Numbered from the stretch's first letter, positions 25,064 to 34,678 are shown. The stretch: 64,000 nt of DNA from SKZT01 sp964478625 (GCA_964478625.1 CAYZJH010000007.1:35243-99242), one strand, 5' to 3'. A program made the numbers and translations. Notes: generated by a model from the letters alone, not told the origin.

Positions 25064-26280
25064 TATTGTTCTCCTTTCATCACCGGTATATTCTTTGTTG
25101 CGTCAGATTGAGAAAGAAACTTTTTTTTCGGCTTTGGTAAAAGATGCCAGGGCAGGAAAAAAGCATTGGCAATCAGTGTTGGAATAACCGCACTTCCAAC
25201 CACTGCCGCTATCAGAAAAGAGTACTGGTCTGTATCGATAATATCATGGGAGAGTCCGAATAGTGCAGAAATACTTCCGAAGGTCAAACCGGTGGACATG
25301 AGAAGGGTAGTGTACATGCCCTCCCTTCCGGGGCTTTTGAATAATTTTGTAACCGGATAAACACAACTGAACTTGGTTGCCATTTTTCCGAGCAAAAGGA
25401 TAATAAAAATACCCGGAGCTGCAATGAGCGTCTGGACAGATACGAAAGATCCTGCGCGAATAAAATAAAAAGGGGTTAAAAAACCGAATGTAAGTGTTCT
25501 TAATCGCCTGATTAGAAAATGGTCTTTTCCCACCGTCCCGGCCAATACCATCCCAATCATATAGGCTGGAAGCACGGCTTCGCTTTCAGCCCAAACAGCC
25601 AACCCACCCATTCCAAAAAGGAATAAGAGCAAATACTTAGTTTCCAGTTCCGAAGGTCGACCGCCATATCTCTTGAAAAATCGTGGTGTTAAATAGGGCA
25701 AGACTAAAAAAACGACAATACTGACACCGATAAAAATCAGGATTTTCTCTGTAAAGGGGGCAAAAATCAGGCCTAAAGCCAACACGGTTCCCAAATCGTT
25801 AATAAAACAGGCTGCCAGAACTGTTTTCCCAAAAGTAGTATTGTTCAGACCAGTCTCTAACATGACTGCATAAACAACCGCTACTGAAGTGGTGGAAAGG
25901 GCAATACCGGCCAGCCAACTGGCTTGCCAGTTCCATTGGAGAAGGTAATGGGCAATAAGCGCACAACCTAAAAATGGTGCAAAGAAACCGGCCAGACCGA
26001 TTCCGGTCGCCTCCTTCCATTTTAATTTAAAAACCTCCGGATCCAATTCGGCTCCGGCAAGAAATGTCAGAATGATGGCACCGGTACCGGATAAAAATTT
26101 AATCCAGGGCTCGTTGACCCCCAATATCGTACTGCTGATTAATGCGCCGATCACCAACTGAGCGACAGTTCCCACCACGATTTCAGACAAAGCAGTAGCA
26201 ATCCGCAACCAAATGGAGATCAATGTGGCAATCAATGCCAATCCAATCCAAAGGGTTGCGAGAAACCAGGTCTCACCCAT
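25063..26280 (-). CDS. cation/proton antiporter (CPA2-type)
   Basis: This 405-residue membrane protein has about 11-12 helices and belongs to the monovalent cation:proton antiporter 2 family. It lacks the large KefB/C cytosolic RCK domain, so it is the short type that exchanges Na+ or K+ for protons. The conserved acidic residues lie in helices around AGAELDPEVF and FINDLGTVLAL. Start 26280 is preceded by GGAGG; an in-frame ATG 5 codons upstream is not. It is translationally coupled to the universal stress protein gene. Confidence 0.85.
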   Translation of the reverse strand: MGETWFLATLWIGLALIATLISIWLRIATALSEIVVGTVAQLVIGALISSTILGVNEPWIKFLSGTGAIILTFLAGAELDPEVFKLKWKEATGIGLAGFFAPFLGCALIAHYLLQWNWQASWLAGIALSTTSVAVVYAVMLETGLNNTTFGKTVLAACFINDLGTVLALGLIFAPFTEKILIFIGVSIVVFLVLPYLTPRFFKRYGGRPSELETKYLLLFLFGMGGLAVWAESEAVLPAYMIGMVLAGTVGKDHFLIRRLRTLTFGFLTPFYFIRAGSFVSVQTLIAAPGIFIILLLGKMATKFSCVYPVTKLFKSPGREGMYTTLLMSTGLTFGSISALFGLSHDIIDTDQYSFLIAAVVGSAVIPTLIANAFFLPWHLLPKPKKKFLSQSDATKNIPVMKGEQ

Positions 26281-26304
26281 GTTGTACCTCCACACATTTT
26301 CAGC

Positions 26305-28062
26305 CTACAAGGTTTCGGCCTGTTGTCGATACTCAATTAAGCTCGTGCTGATAGTATCCATAGCCGAAAGCTGATTGGAGAGTTTTGAAAGTGTATCCGT
26401 AACTTGTCGTTCATTCCGGCTTTTGAGGGAAATCGCACGGTTTAAGGCATCCCGGATACCTGAAAGAGTCAGGTTCGTTTTCTCTTTCAAACTTCTGCGA
26501 AAGTCTTTTGTCGTGCTATCGATCCGGCGGATAAGGTCATAGCGTACCCGGCCGCAGTGGCTGTCAAAACGATCGGTAATGATGGATTTTATACGGTTTA
26601 AAATAATGGTTTTAGCAGCAAACATGGGCAGGGCAGACCGAATAGAAAGGTGAATAAAATCAATAACGCCCGGCTCCTCTTTGAGAAGAAAATAAAAATC
26701 ACTTTTTCTGGTGAGTTTTTCAACAGCCGTAAAAGGCTTTAAATTGATTTCAAAAATATCGGAGGCCAGACGAACAATCCTTTCAATTGTATGATTGGTA
26801 TGATTGGCCAGGTCAATGTAAATGCTTTCCAAATGTTCGGCGATTTTTTCCGACTCCTTGTTTCTGAAATTCGTAAAGATACCTCGAATTTCATTATAAA
26901 CATAACTTTCCATTTCTTTCTCAAGCGTAATACTGCCTAATCCCGACGAAAGTTTGCTGGAAAATACCTTTTCCATTTCTTTCAACAAATTGGGGAGCGC
27001 CATCTTTTTAAATTTATCAATATCTTCATCCAGGGATTGAGAAAGCTTTTTCAGTTGACCGTCTAAAATGAATTCTTTTTGATCATGTTCTTTTTCTAAT
27101 TTTGCGGCCTCATTCTCAAACTTTTCGATTTTTTCCTTTAATTGACCTATGGATAGGTTTGCAGCTTCACGTTCAAGCTTGTACGCAATGGTTTCATCGG
27201 AAATATGACGGAGAAGGGATGAAATTATGGATATTAGAAAGGTTTTACCTTTATCATGGTATAAGAAATCTTTGAGTTTTTTTTCAAATGCTTTGAAACC
27301 TGACCTTTCTAATAGCTCAAAATCATTCTTTAATTTTCCTTGAAGCGCCTTTCGGGATGACACCGGATAAATAAATAAACGTTTTCCCAAATGTTTGTGG
27401 ATAATTTCTCCGGTAAACATAAGAGCTTCTGTTATGTCATTATCTTCTACCAAATCTGTTTTATTCAATACAAAAAAGAATTTATCCGCGTATTCCTGGA
27501 TAGCATTCAAAAATGCCTGTTCGGATTCCCCTAATGGTGGGTCTGCGGTTACAATGAAAATTCCGGCATCCACATACGGTAAAAAGGCGTAGGCAACGTC
27601 TGTATTGTGTTTGAAAACCGAGCCGACTCCAGGAGTGTCAATGATTCGGACCCCATCTTTTAGGTAATCGGATGGATAAAAAACCTCCACTTCTTTGACT
27701 TGAAGTTTATTTTCAGGATTTTTTTTCTCTGTGACAAAATCCGGGATTTCCGATATGGAAATTTCCTGATTTTTGCCGTTAAGATATTTCACAACCGCTT
27801 TGGACACCTCTCCAAACCTCAGAATCGTAATGATGGAGGTTAACGGGATAATGGCTGTGGGAACGACTTCAGCACCTAAAAGGGCATTAATTAGGGTCGA
27901 TTTGCCTCGTTTGAACTGACCCATGATGACGAGATTGAATTGACCTTGATTTAATTTTTCAGCCAATTCGTCAAGCCATTTTCTACGGTTGTCTCCAACA
28001 GTTTCTGAAATTTTGCCTATGATTTCATCAATACCATCGCGTATCAAAGCATATTGGCCCAT
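26305..28062 (-). CDS. dynamin-like GTPase
   Basis: The product has 585 residues. The GTPase domain has the P-loop GQFKRGKST (48-56), G3 DTPGVGS (142-148) and G4 NKTD (200-203), all intact. A long helical region (about 290-365, coiled-coil with many Glu and Lys) and a helical C-terminus follow, matching bacterial dynamin-like proteins that remodel or guard membranes. A moderately hydrophobic stretch near 455-490 may be the membrane-contacting paddle. It is 24 bases upstream of the antiporter gene in the same direction. Membrane repair or stress protection is inferred from the family and the context. Confidence 0.85.
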   Translation of the reverse strand: MGQYALIRDGIDEIIGKISETVGDNRRKWLDELAEKLNQGQFNLVIMGQFKRGKSTLINALLGAEVVPTAIIPLTSIITILRFGEVSKAVVKYLNGKNQEISISEIPDFVTEKKNPENKLQVKEVEVFYPSDYLKDGVRIIDTPGVGSVFKHNTDVAYAFLPYVDAGIFIVTADPPLGESEQAFLNAIQEYADKFFFVLNKTDLVEDNDITEALMFTGEIIHKHLGKRLFIYPVSSRKALQGKLKNDFELLERSGFKAFEKKLKDFLYHDKGKTFLISIISSLLRHISDETIAYKLEREAANLSIGQLKEKIEKFENEAAKLEKEHDQKEFILDGQLKKLSQSLDEDIDKFKKMALPNLLKEMEKVFSSKLSSGLGSITLEKEMESYVYNEIRGIFTNFRNKESEKIAEHLESIYIDLANHTNHTIERIVRLASDIFEINLKPFTAVEKLTRKSDFYFLLKEEPGVIDFIHLSIRSALPMFAAKTIILNRIKSIITDRFDSHCGRVRYDLIRRIDSTTKDFRRSLKEKTNLTLSGIRDALNRAISLKSRNERQVTDTLSKLSNQLSAMDTISTSLIEYRQQAETL

Positions 28063-28085
28063 TCGCCTAATATTCTCCTCTCTAA

Positions 28086-28126
28086 AAACAAAAAAACTTC
28101 TATTCAGGATTTTCCTAAATAGAAGT
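28086..28126 (-). terminator. intrinsic terminator on the gltX side
   Basis: ACTTCTATT (28096-28104) pairs with AATAGAAGT (28118-28126), with an inner AGGA/TCCT stem. On the minus strand the hairpin is followed by TTTTTTGTTT. It would stop minus-strand transcription arriving from gltX before the dynamin-like gene, 24 bases upstream of that gene's start. Confidence 0.75.
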
Positions 28127-28443
28127 CATCATTCCGAGATATTTTCTCAGACGGTTCAGGCTGACCTCATAGCCTCATATCAGTTTTTCAGTGGTGATGT
28201 TCCTGGAAAAAAAGAATCAAATTTTAATCACTTATTCATTTTTAAATGGATTTAGGGTTGATGTCAATTTTTATTTTGGGCAATATTGAACCAGAATAGT
28301 AAAGAGTCTCTGAAATCCGAAAAATAACTCCACCGATTTTTTCCCCTTCAAGGATGCAATGGATTTATTCCCGGGAAATTCTTGTAATCTGCGTATTCCA
28401 TATTTTTTTCATAGTTGTTAAGAACTCAACAGTCCGGAATTTT
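28127..28443. other. intergenic region, nothing recognised
   Basis: These 317 bases between the terminator and the dispersed repeat contain no credible coding frame or RNA gene. The promoter of the dynamin-antiporter-Usp-CBS group cannot easily lie here, because the terminator at 28086-28126 would intervene. The promoter is more likely within 28063-28085, or read-through occurs. Confidence 0.4.
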
Positions 28444-28571
28444 CCGTCATGCCGGACCTGATCCGGCATCCAGAAAAACCGGCTTCCTTAATCCACATGG
28501 ATAACGCTGAAACGCTTCACTTCGTGCCCGGCTCCCGGTTCAAGCCCGGGACAGGCTTCGCCGGAATGACG
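28444..28571 (-). repeat. dispersed palindromic repeat, copy 2
   Basis: This is a 128-bp noncoding element bounded by CCGTCATGCC and GGAATGACG. Its right part (about 28530-28571) is the near-exact reverse complement of the left part of the element at 7211-7342, and both share a CTTCACTTCGT-CCCGG block. The left part differs and forms its own small hairpin (GCCGGACCTGATCCGGC). It lies between gltX and the terminator at 28086. Confidence 0.75.
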
Positions 28572-28652
28572 ATGCAAATCGATAATCATCAATTCCAAAT
28601 GCTTATAGGGACATCAGATTGCCAGGGTAAGATGTATATCCAGATTATGGTG

Positions 28653-30062
28653 TTATCCGGATTTTTGTTCAATAGTCAGTTTGACTGCATGCTTAAGCCT
28701 GGAAACAACACGATTCTTGCCGAGAAGTTCAATCATTTCGAATATTCCGGGACTCGCTGTTTTTCCGGTAAGAGCCACGCGAACCGGTTGTGCAATTTTG
28801 CCAAACTTGCTTCCTGTGGTTTCCAAGACTTCCCTGAATATCCTTTCCTGGGTTTCCTGGGTTAGATTTTCCGCAGCCTCTACCTTTTCCGTCAGCATGA
28901 CAAGTGCCTCATGGATATCCGGTTTTAAAAATTTCTTGACAGCTTTTTCATCGTATTCCGGTTGATCAACATAATAGAATGATGCGTTCTCCGCCATTTC
29001 AATCAATGTCTTGCACCGGGTGTTTAATGTTGTGATGATGCCATTCAAATAGTCCCCTTCTTCGGCAGGATACCCCTTTTGCTTTAAAAACGGCAACAGG
29101 TGGCCGGCCAGTTTTTCAGGAGTCATGGCCTTGATGTGCTCGGCATTTAAAGCGGTCAGCTTTTCCGGGTTAAATACCCCGGCGGAACGACCTAAATTGG
29201 TGATATTAAACTTTGTGATCAGTTCTTCGAGAGTAAAGAACTCCTGATCCCCAAAAGACCATCCCAGACGTACCAGATAATTGAGTACGGCCTGAGGAAG
29301 GTATCCCATATCCCGGTATGCGGTCACGGACATGGCTCCATGTCGTTTGGAGAGCCTGGTACGGTCATGGCCGAGAACCATGGGGACATGGCCAAATGTC
29401 GGTAGCGGACTATTCAAAGCCTTGTATAAAAGAATCTGCTTCGGAGTATTCATGACATGGTCATCACCTCTTAAAACCGTGTTGATTCCCATGGTGATAT
29501 CATCCACCACCACCGCAAAGTTGTATGTGGGCATGCCGTCGCTTCGTTGGATGATAAAATCGTCCAGTTCCTGATTCTGAAAGACAATATTGCCCTTGAC
29601 CACATCTTCCAATACCGTAGTTCCCATAAATGGGGCTTTGAATCGGATCACTGCGCCTTCGGCTTTAGGGAGGTTCTTTTCACGGCATGAACCGTCATAT
29701 TTGGGTTTTCCACCCAGAGCCATGGCTTTTTTTCTCATCGCCTCAACCTGTTCGGGTGTGCAAGTGCAATAGTATGCATGACCTGAATCAATAAGCCTGT
29801 CGAGGTATTCTTTGTAAACAGGAAAACGCTCGGATTGAAAATAAGGACCTTCATCCCAGTCAATACCCAGCCATTCAAGGGCTTCAAAAATTGCATCCAC
29901 CGATTCCCGGGTACTTCTGGCAAGATCCGTATCTTCTATCCGGAGAACAAACTTGCCTTTCATGTGCCTTGCATACAACCAACTGAAAAGAGCTGTTCGG
30001 GCCCCCCCGATATGAAGATACCCGCTTGGGCTGGGAGCAAACCGTGTCACGACTTGGCTCAT
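28653..30062 (-). CDS. gltX: glutamate--tRNA ligase
   Basis: This 469-residue class I aminoacyl-tRNA synthetase charges tRNA-Glu, and in many bacteria also tRNA-Gln for later amidation. The HIGH signature appears as HIGGAR (about residues 17-22), the KMSKS-type loop as RLSKRHG (about 238-244), and a Cys motif CTCTPEQ near 98. The length is typical of bacterial GluRS. The ATG is preceded by AGAGAGG. It is divergent from rpmF; no tRNA gene was seen nearby. Confidence 0.96.
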   Translation of the reverse strand: MSQVVTRFAPSPSGYLHIGGARTALFSWLYARHMKGKFVLRIEDTDLARSTRESVDAIFEALEWLGIDWDEGPYFQSERFPVYKEYLDRLIDSGHAYYCTCTPEQVEAMRKKAMALGGKPKYDGSCREKNLPKAEGAVIRFKAPFMGTTVLEDVVKGNIVFQNQELDDFIIQRSDGMPTYNFAVVVDDITMGINTVLRGDDHVMNTPKQILLYKALNSPLPTFGHVPMVLGHDRTRLSKRHGAMSVTAYRDMGYLPQAVLNYLVRLGWSFGDQEFFTLEELITKFNITNLGRSAGVFNPEKLTALNAEHIKAMTPEKLAGHLLPFLKQKGYPAEEGDYLNGIITTLNTRCKTLIEMAENASFYYVDQPEYDEKAVKKFLKPDIHEALVMLTEKVEAAENLTQETQERIFREVLETTGSKFGKIAQPVRVALTGKTASPGIFEMIELLGKNRVVSRLKHAVKLTIEQKSG

Positions 30063-30463
30063 ACTTTTTACCTCTCTAGATGTTATCCATAATGTCTTAT
30101 ATTAACTCTTTAAAACTAGCTATCAGTAAATTAGATTGAATGATCGGGTCCGATTCACTTTTAAATTTGAAATTCGTCCGTCATATTACATAATGTAGAA
30201 TGCGCTCGGCACAGGGTTTGCTTTTGGGGAATCGATAAAATTTTAATTTTTAAAAATCAATGTGTTAAGCTGCATCCCACCCGTATCTTTTTTATGACAG
30301 TCGTCACTAACATATCGAAAAAAAGAGTACAAGAGCTGAATTGAAAAATTAATTTAAAATTCTTGACAATCGACATTTTTTCAATTACTAGAGTTCTGAT
30401 TCAATGTGAGTATTTTTAGTTTTTACATATTTCGTATAAATACAAAATGTTAGGAGATTACTC
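30063..30463. other. divergent intergenic region between gltX and rpmF
   Basis: This 401-bp AT-rich region carries the promoters of gltX (minus) and of the rpmF-fab group (plus). Apart from the promoter candidate at 30363-30391 I see no gene, riboswitch or hairpin of note. Confidence 0.5.
30363..30391 (+). promoter_or_regulatory. candidate sigma-70 promoter for rpmF and the fab group
   Basis: A perfect -35 box TTGACA (30363-30368) is followed after 17 bases by TACTAG (30386-30391), a weak -10 match with three of six consensus bases. The transcript would start about 65 bases upstream of the rpmF ATG. Confidence 0.4.
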
Positions 30464-30643
30464 ATGGCTGTACCAAAGCATAAAACATCTAAGTCAAAAC
30501 GGGATATGCGCCGGACACATAAAAAATCGGTTGCCCCCAATATTACCAAATGTTCCCAGTGCGGAGAAACCAGGCTCCCCCATCATGCATGCCCCAGCTG
30601 TGGAACCTACAAAGACCGCCAAGTGATCACGACAGAGGAATAA
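30464..30643 (+). CDS. rpmF: 50S ribosomal protein L32
   Basis: This 59-residue basic protein begins MAVPKHKTSKSKRDMRR, the L32 signature. It keeps four zinc-ligand cysteines (CSQCG near residue 29 and CPSCG near 43), the C+ form. A GGAG ribosome-binding site precedes the ATG. It stands at the head of the fatty-acid synthesis group, as in many bacteria, though here it is followed by an acyl-CoA dehydrogenase gene six bases on instead of plsX. Confidence 0.97.
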   Translation: MAVPKHKTSKSKRDMRRTHKKSVAPNITKCSQCGETRLPHHACPSCGTYKDRQVITTEE

Positions 30644-30649
30644 GAACAG

Positions 30650-32293
30650 ATGACGAATTTATCGGGGCTGGATGCCGAATCACGACAAATGGTCATCGAC
30701 ACGGTCGGCTTGCTTCGAAAGCGGCTTTTGACCAAGGATAAAATTCTCGAATACGACGCGAAAGAAATTTTTCCGGAAAAAATTATCCGTGAAATGTTGG
30801 GTCCGGAAATCGGGCTTCAATTGCTGTTTATTCCGGAGGAATTCGGGGGCATGGGCGGAGGAGCCAGAGACACGTGTGCGGTTGTCCGCGAGATTTCCAG
30901 GATATGCCTTGGAATATCCACAGCGTTTTTTGCGATTCAGTTGGGTTCGGACCCCATTCTGGTGGGAGCGACGGAAGAGCAAAAGGAAAAGTGGTTGGGT
31001 GCCATTGCCGAGGGAAACACCCTTGTGGCATACGCAGTGACTGAACCTGGAGCGGGAAGCAACCTGGCGGCGTTAAAGACCAAAGCCGATCCGGTATTGG
31101 ATAACAACGGCAATATCATCGGATATAAAATTAACGGTTCAAAGCAGTTTATCTCTAATGGCGGTTATGCGGACCTGGTGACTGTCCTGGCCAATACTCC
31201 CGAAGGCCCCAGTTTTTTCGTGGTGGAAAAGGGAATGGAGGGTTTTGTTCAGGGTAAAGGGGAAATAAAGCATGGTATAAAGGCATCCAATACGTCGCCG
31301 TTGTCTCTTACCGATGTATTTGTTCCTGCTGAAAATTTAATCGGGCTGGTCCCTGGGCACGGTTTGAAGCAAGCCAACAAGGTATTTGGATATACCAGGC
31401 TGATGGTTGCGGCCATGGCGCTGGGAGCAGCTCAAGGGGCCATGGACATTGTCATCCCATATGCCAAAGAACGGATCCAGTTTGGTACCCCTCTTTCGGA
31501 AAAGCAAGGATATACGCACAAATTGATTGTGCCTCATGCCGTTCGTCTGGAAGCGGCCGCAGCTTATATGGATGAAATTGCACTCCGGCTGGATTCCGGT
31601 GAAGAGGATCTCCAGGTTGAGGGGGCCATTGGAAAACTTTTTGCTACTGAATCCGCCAACAGTTTTGCCGACCATGCGATGCAGGCATTGGGCGGTTACG
31701 GATATATCCACGAGTATGAGGTGGAAAAAATCAAGCGTGATGTAAAAATCACCTGCATATATGAAGGCACCAGTGAAATCCAGCAAAGTATCATCAGTAC
31801 GTTTCGATGGAAAACTTCCAGAAAGACCAAGGGAGGGTATTATTCAGGAATCGCGGGAGAAATGATGTCTCTGGAAAACAATCCGGAAGACATCGGCGGC
31901 CGGTTTGTTGCGCTGTCGGCAAAAGCTCTCAATGCGGTCATCGATCTGGCTCATGAAAATCGGCTCACCAGGCAGCAGTTTGCCATGTTTTGCCTTGCGG
32001 ACATGATGGCATATGTAGAAGTCGCTGCAGCCTTGACAAGAAAAGCCGATGGGCTCAAGGAATTATCCGATCCTGAATCATCAAAAATCAAAGCCATGGC
32101 AAGAATTTTTGCTTCGGAAACCGCTCACACTGTTGCCCAAAATGCCATGAAAATTGTAACAGGGTCCGGAATTTTTGATGACTTAACTATTTCGGACTTT
32201 ATGGAATCCATATCCCACAGCAAACTGGTTCGAAGTTATCCCGGCCTGATCAGGGACATGGACCAGGTTGCGGATATTTTATTCGAGAGGTAA
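30650..32293 (+). CDS. acyl-CoA dehydrogenase in the fab gene cluster
   Basis: This 547-residue FAD enzyme oxidises an acyl thioester at the alpha-beta bond, or the reverse if driven. The FAD/substrate segment AYAVTEPGAGSN lies near residue 125, and the catalytic Glu near 372 in IYEGTSEIQ. A C-terminal extension of about 150 residues, helical, follows the core, making it longer than the usual 380-residue enzyme. The gene lies between rpmF and fabG, the place normally held by plsX, fabH and fabD, and is probably co-transcribed. A role in supplying or adjusting acyl chains for lipid synthesis is inferred; a beta-oxidation role is the alternative. EtfAB encoded at 60-62 kb could be the electron partner. 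Confidence 0.88.
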   Translation: MTNLSGLDAESRQMVIDTVGLLRKRLLTKDKILEYDAKEIFPEKIIREMLGPEIGLQLLFIPEEFGGMGGGARDTCAVVREISRICLGISTAFFAIQLGSDPILVGATEEQKEKWLGAIAEGNTLVAYAVTEPGAGSNLAALKTKADPVLDNNGNIIGYKINGSKQFISNGGYADLVTVLANTPEGPSFFVVEKGMEGFVQGKGEIKHGIKASNTSPLSLTDVFVPAENLIGLVPGHGLKQANKVFGYTRLMVAAMALGAAQGAMDIVIPYAKERIQFGTPLSEKQGYTHKLIVPHAVRLEAAAAYMDEIALRLDSGEEDLQVEGAIGKLFATESANSFADHAMQALGGYGYIHEYEVEKIKRDVKITCIYEGTSEIQQSIISTFRWKTSRKTKGGYYSGIAGEMMSLENNPEDIGGRFVALSAKALNAVIDLAHENRLTRQQFAMFCLADMMAYVEVAAALTRKADGLKELSDPESSKIKAMARIFASETAHTVAQNAMKIVTGSGIFDDLTISDFMESISHSKLVRSYPGLIRDMDQVADILFER

Positions 32294-32296
32294 ATC

Positions 32297-33061
32297 ATGC
32301 CGGAAAAAGGTCAGCGAACCGTAGTTGTCACCGGCGGTTCCAGGGGAATAGGAAGGGCGATATGCTTGGCCCTGGCGAGACCGGATACGCATATTTATTT
32401 CAATTATTTCAATCCTGGAGATCCCGAAGGCGAAGCAGCGGCTGCAGCCGAAACCGAAAAACAGGTGGCTGAGACCAAAGCCACTGCATCCAGCCGGAGT
32501 GTTAACGTGGCCTCCGAGGATGAAGTGACCGGATTTTTTGACGGCATTATGTCTGAAACCGGTCGGGTCGATATTTTGGTCAATAATGCGGGAATAACCC
32601 GGGACAGTCTTTTGGTTCGGATGAAAACCAAAGCCTGGGATGATGTGATCGAAGTGAACCTTAAAGGGACTTTTCTTTGCAGTCGTGCCGCTGCAAAAAT
32701 CATGATGAAACAGAGAGAAGGACGGATTATCAATATCGCATCCATTGTAGGAGTCATTGGAAATCCCGGCCAGTCCAATTATGTGGCCTCAAAGGCGGCC
32801 ATCATTGGTCTGACCAAGGCTTCGGCAAAGGAACTGGCCCCGCGGGGAATTACGGTCAATGCTGTGGCTCCGGGGTTTATTGAAACCGATATGACTGCTG
32901 TATTACCCCAGAATGTCAAAGATGCTTTTATGGCCCAGATTCCTTTGGGAAGAGCGGGGCGACCTGAAGATGTGGCTGCATCGGTTGCGTTTCTGGCTTC
33001 GGAGTCCGGTTCCTACCTGACAGGCCAGGTGATCCATGTCAGTGGTGGCATGTATATTTAG
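32297..33061 (+). CDS. fabG: 3-oxoacyl-[ACP] reductase
   Basis: This 254-residue short-chain dehydrogenase reduces 3-oxoacyl-ACP with NADPH in fatty acid elongation. It has the cofactor loop TGGSRGIG (about residues 11-18), NNAG, a catalytic Ser, and Y-x3-K in NYVASKAA (about 162-169), then the APGFIETDM segment. The ATG lies three bases after the stop of the acyl-CoA dehydrogenase gene. A slightly long acidic insertion near residues 45-60 is unusual but tolerable. It is followed by acpP. Confidence 0.92.
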   Translation: MPEKGQRTVVVTGGSRGIGRAICLALARPDTHIYFNYFNPGDPEGEAAAAAETEKQVAETKATASSRSVNVASEDEVTGFFDGIMSETGRVDILVNNAGITRDSLLVRMKTKAWDDVIEVNLKGTFLCSRAAAKIMMKQREGRIINIASIVGVIGNPGQSNYVASKAAIIGLTKASAKELAPRGITVNAVAPGFIETDMTAVLPQNVKDAFMAQIPLGRAGRPEDVAASVAFLASESGSYLTGQVIHVSGGMYI

Positions 33062-33136
33062 AGTGAACATCAGCGACGGCAAAAAATTGCCGCCTTAAGC
33101 AAATCATTTTTTTTATATTTTTAGGGAGGTATTTGC

Positions 33137-33367
33137 ATGTCCATTGAGGATAAAATTAAAAAAATCATTGCCGAAAAATTAGGGGTGGAAGCCACCGAAG
33201 TGGTACCTGAAGCATCCTTTGTGGATGACCTGGGAGCCGATTCCCTGGATCTGGTTGAGTTGATCATGTCCATGGAAGAAGAATTCGATATCGACATTTC
33301 AGATGAAGACGCTGAAAAGCTGGTCACGGTTAAAGATGCTCTTGATTATATCAATGAGAATTCGTAA
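33137..33367 (+). CDS. acpP: acyl carrier protein
   Basis: A 76-residue acidic four-helix protein with the phosphopantetheine attachment motif GADSLD (Ser near residue 36). It carries growing acyl chains between the fab enzymes. GGGAGG lies upstream of the ATG. It sits between fabG and fabF in standard order. Confidence 0.97.
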   Translation: MSIEDKIKKIIAEKLGVEATEVVPEASFVDDLGADSLDLVELIMSMEEEFDIDISDEDAEKLVTVKDALDYINENS

Positions 33368-33427
33368 TCGTTGTAAGGTCATTGATAAATAAGCATATTC
33401 AATAAGATAGATTGTAAGGAGGTTATT

Positions 33428-34678
33428 TTGGACAGACGTGTTGTGATCACAGGTGTTGGATTGATAACGCCATTGGGAATCGGGGTCAATGACACGTGGT
33501 CTGCCTTGTGTGCCGGAAAATCGGGTATATCTTATATCACACGATTTGACACATCGGGTTTTCAAACGCAGATTGCCGGAGAGGTTAAGGATTTTCATCC
33601 TGAAGATTTTCTTCCCAAAAAAGAGGCCCAGCGGACAGAACGCTTTATTGCCTATGCCGTGGCTGCCACGCGTATGGCACTGGATGATTCGGGTTATAAA
33701 ATCAACAGCTCCAACGATGAAAAAATTGGTGTTTTGACCGGATGCGGCCTGGGAGGATTAGCCACGCTGGAAGAAAATTTTAAAATCATGGAAACAAAAG
33801 GTCCAAGAAGAGTCAGCCCTTTTTTTATTCCCATGATTATCGGAAATATGGCTCCTGGAGTAGTTTCTATCCATTTTGGGGCAAAAGGACCTAATGCATC
33901 GGTTGCAACTGCATGTGCAGCCGGTGCCCATGCCATTGGAGATGCATTTAAACTGGTCAAAACCGGAAAAGCCGATGCGATGATCACCGGAGGTATGGAA
34001 GCGGTCATTACGGGAACATGCATTGCCGGTTTCAATGCCATGAAAGCGTTATCCACGAGAAACGATGAGCCCGAAAAGGCTTCAAGGCCGTTTGACAGAG
34101 ATCGTGATGGTTTTGTCGTGGGGGAAGGATGCGGTATTCTGATTCTGGAATCTTTAGATAGCGCCCTTGAAAGAGGAGCACGTATTTATGCAGAAATGGT
34201 CGGATATGGCATGAGTGGTGACGGTTTCCACATGACCTCTCCTCCGCCGGATGGAAGCGGGGCCTCACGATGTATGCAGGCGGCCATTGATGATGCCGGA
34301 ATAACCGCTGAACAAATCGACTACGTCAACGCCCACGGAACATCCACGCCGATAAACGATCTTTATGAAACCAGGGCCCTGAAAACCGTCTTTAAGGAAT
34401 TCGCCAAAAAAGTAGCCATAAGTTCCACAAAATCCATGACAGGCCATTTATTGGGAGGCTCCGGCGGGATTGAGACGGTGTTTACCGCGTTGACCATCTA
34501 TCATGGGATCATTCCTCCCACCATTAACCTGGAAAATCCAGGTGAAGAATGCGACCTGGACTATGTTCCCAATGTGGCCCGAAAGGTTGATGTGAACGTG
34601 GCGATGACCAATTCTTTTGGTTTCGGAGGTACCAACGCTTCCCTTATCTTGAGGAAATATCTGAACGGAATTGTTTGA
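33428..34678 (+). CDS. fabF: 3-oxoacyl-[ACP] synthase II
   Basis: This 416-residue condensing enzyme elongates acyl-ACP with malonyl-ACP. The active-site Cys is in TACAAGAHAIG (about residue 164), the first His in NAHGTSTP and the second in KSMTGHLLG, completing the Cys-His-His triad. The start is TTG 33428, preceded by AAGGAGG, and family members begin MxRRVVITG here. The gene is followed by an intrinsic terminator at 34771, ending the fab unit. No fabH or fabD gene is present in the window. Confidence 0.96.
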   Translation: MDRRVVITGVGLITPLGIGVNDTWSALCAGKSGISYITRFDTSGFQTQIAGEVKDFHPEDFLPKKEAQRTERFIAYAVAATRMALDDSGYKINSSNDEKIGVLTGCGLGGLATLEENFKIMETKGPRRVSPFFIPMIIGNMAPGVVSIHFGAKGPNASVATACAAGAHAIGDAFKLVKTGKADAMITGGMEAVITGTCIAGFNAMKALSTRNDEPEKASRPFDRDRDGFVVGEGCGILILESLDSALERGARIYAEMVGYGMSGDGFHMTSPPPDGSGASRCMQAAIDDAGITAEQIDYVNAHGTSTPINDLYETRALKTVFKEFAKKVAISSTKSMTGHLLGGSGGIETVFTALTIYHGIIPPTINLENPGEECDLDYVPNVARKVDVNVAMTNSFGFGGTNASLILRKYLNGIV

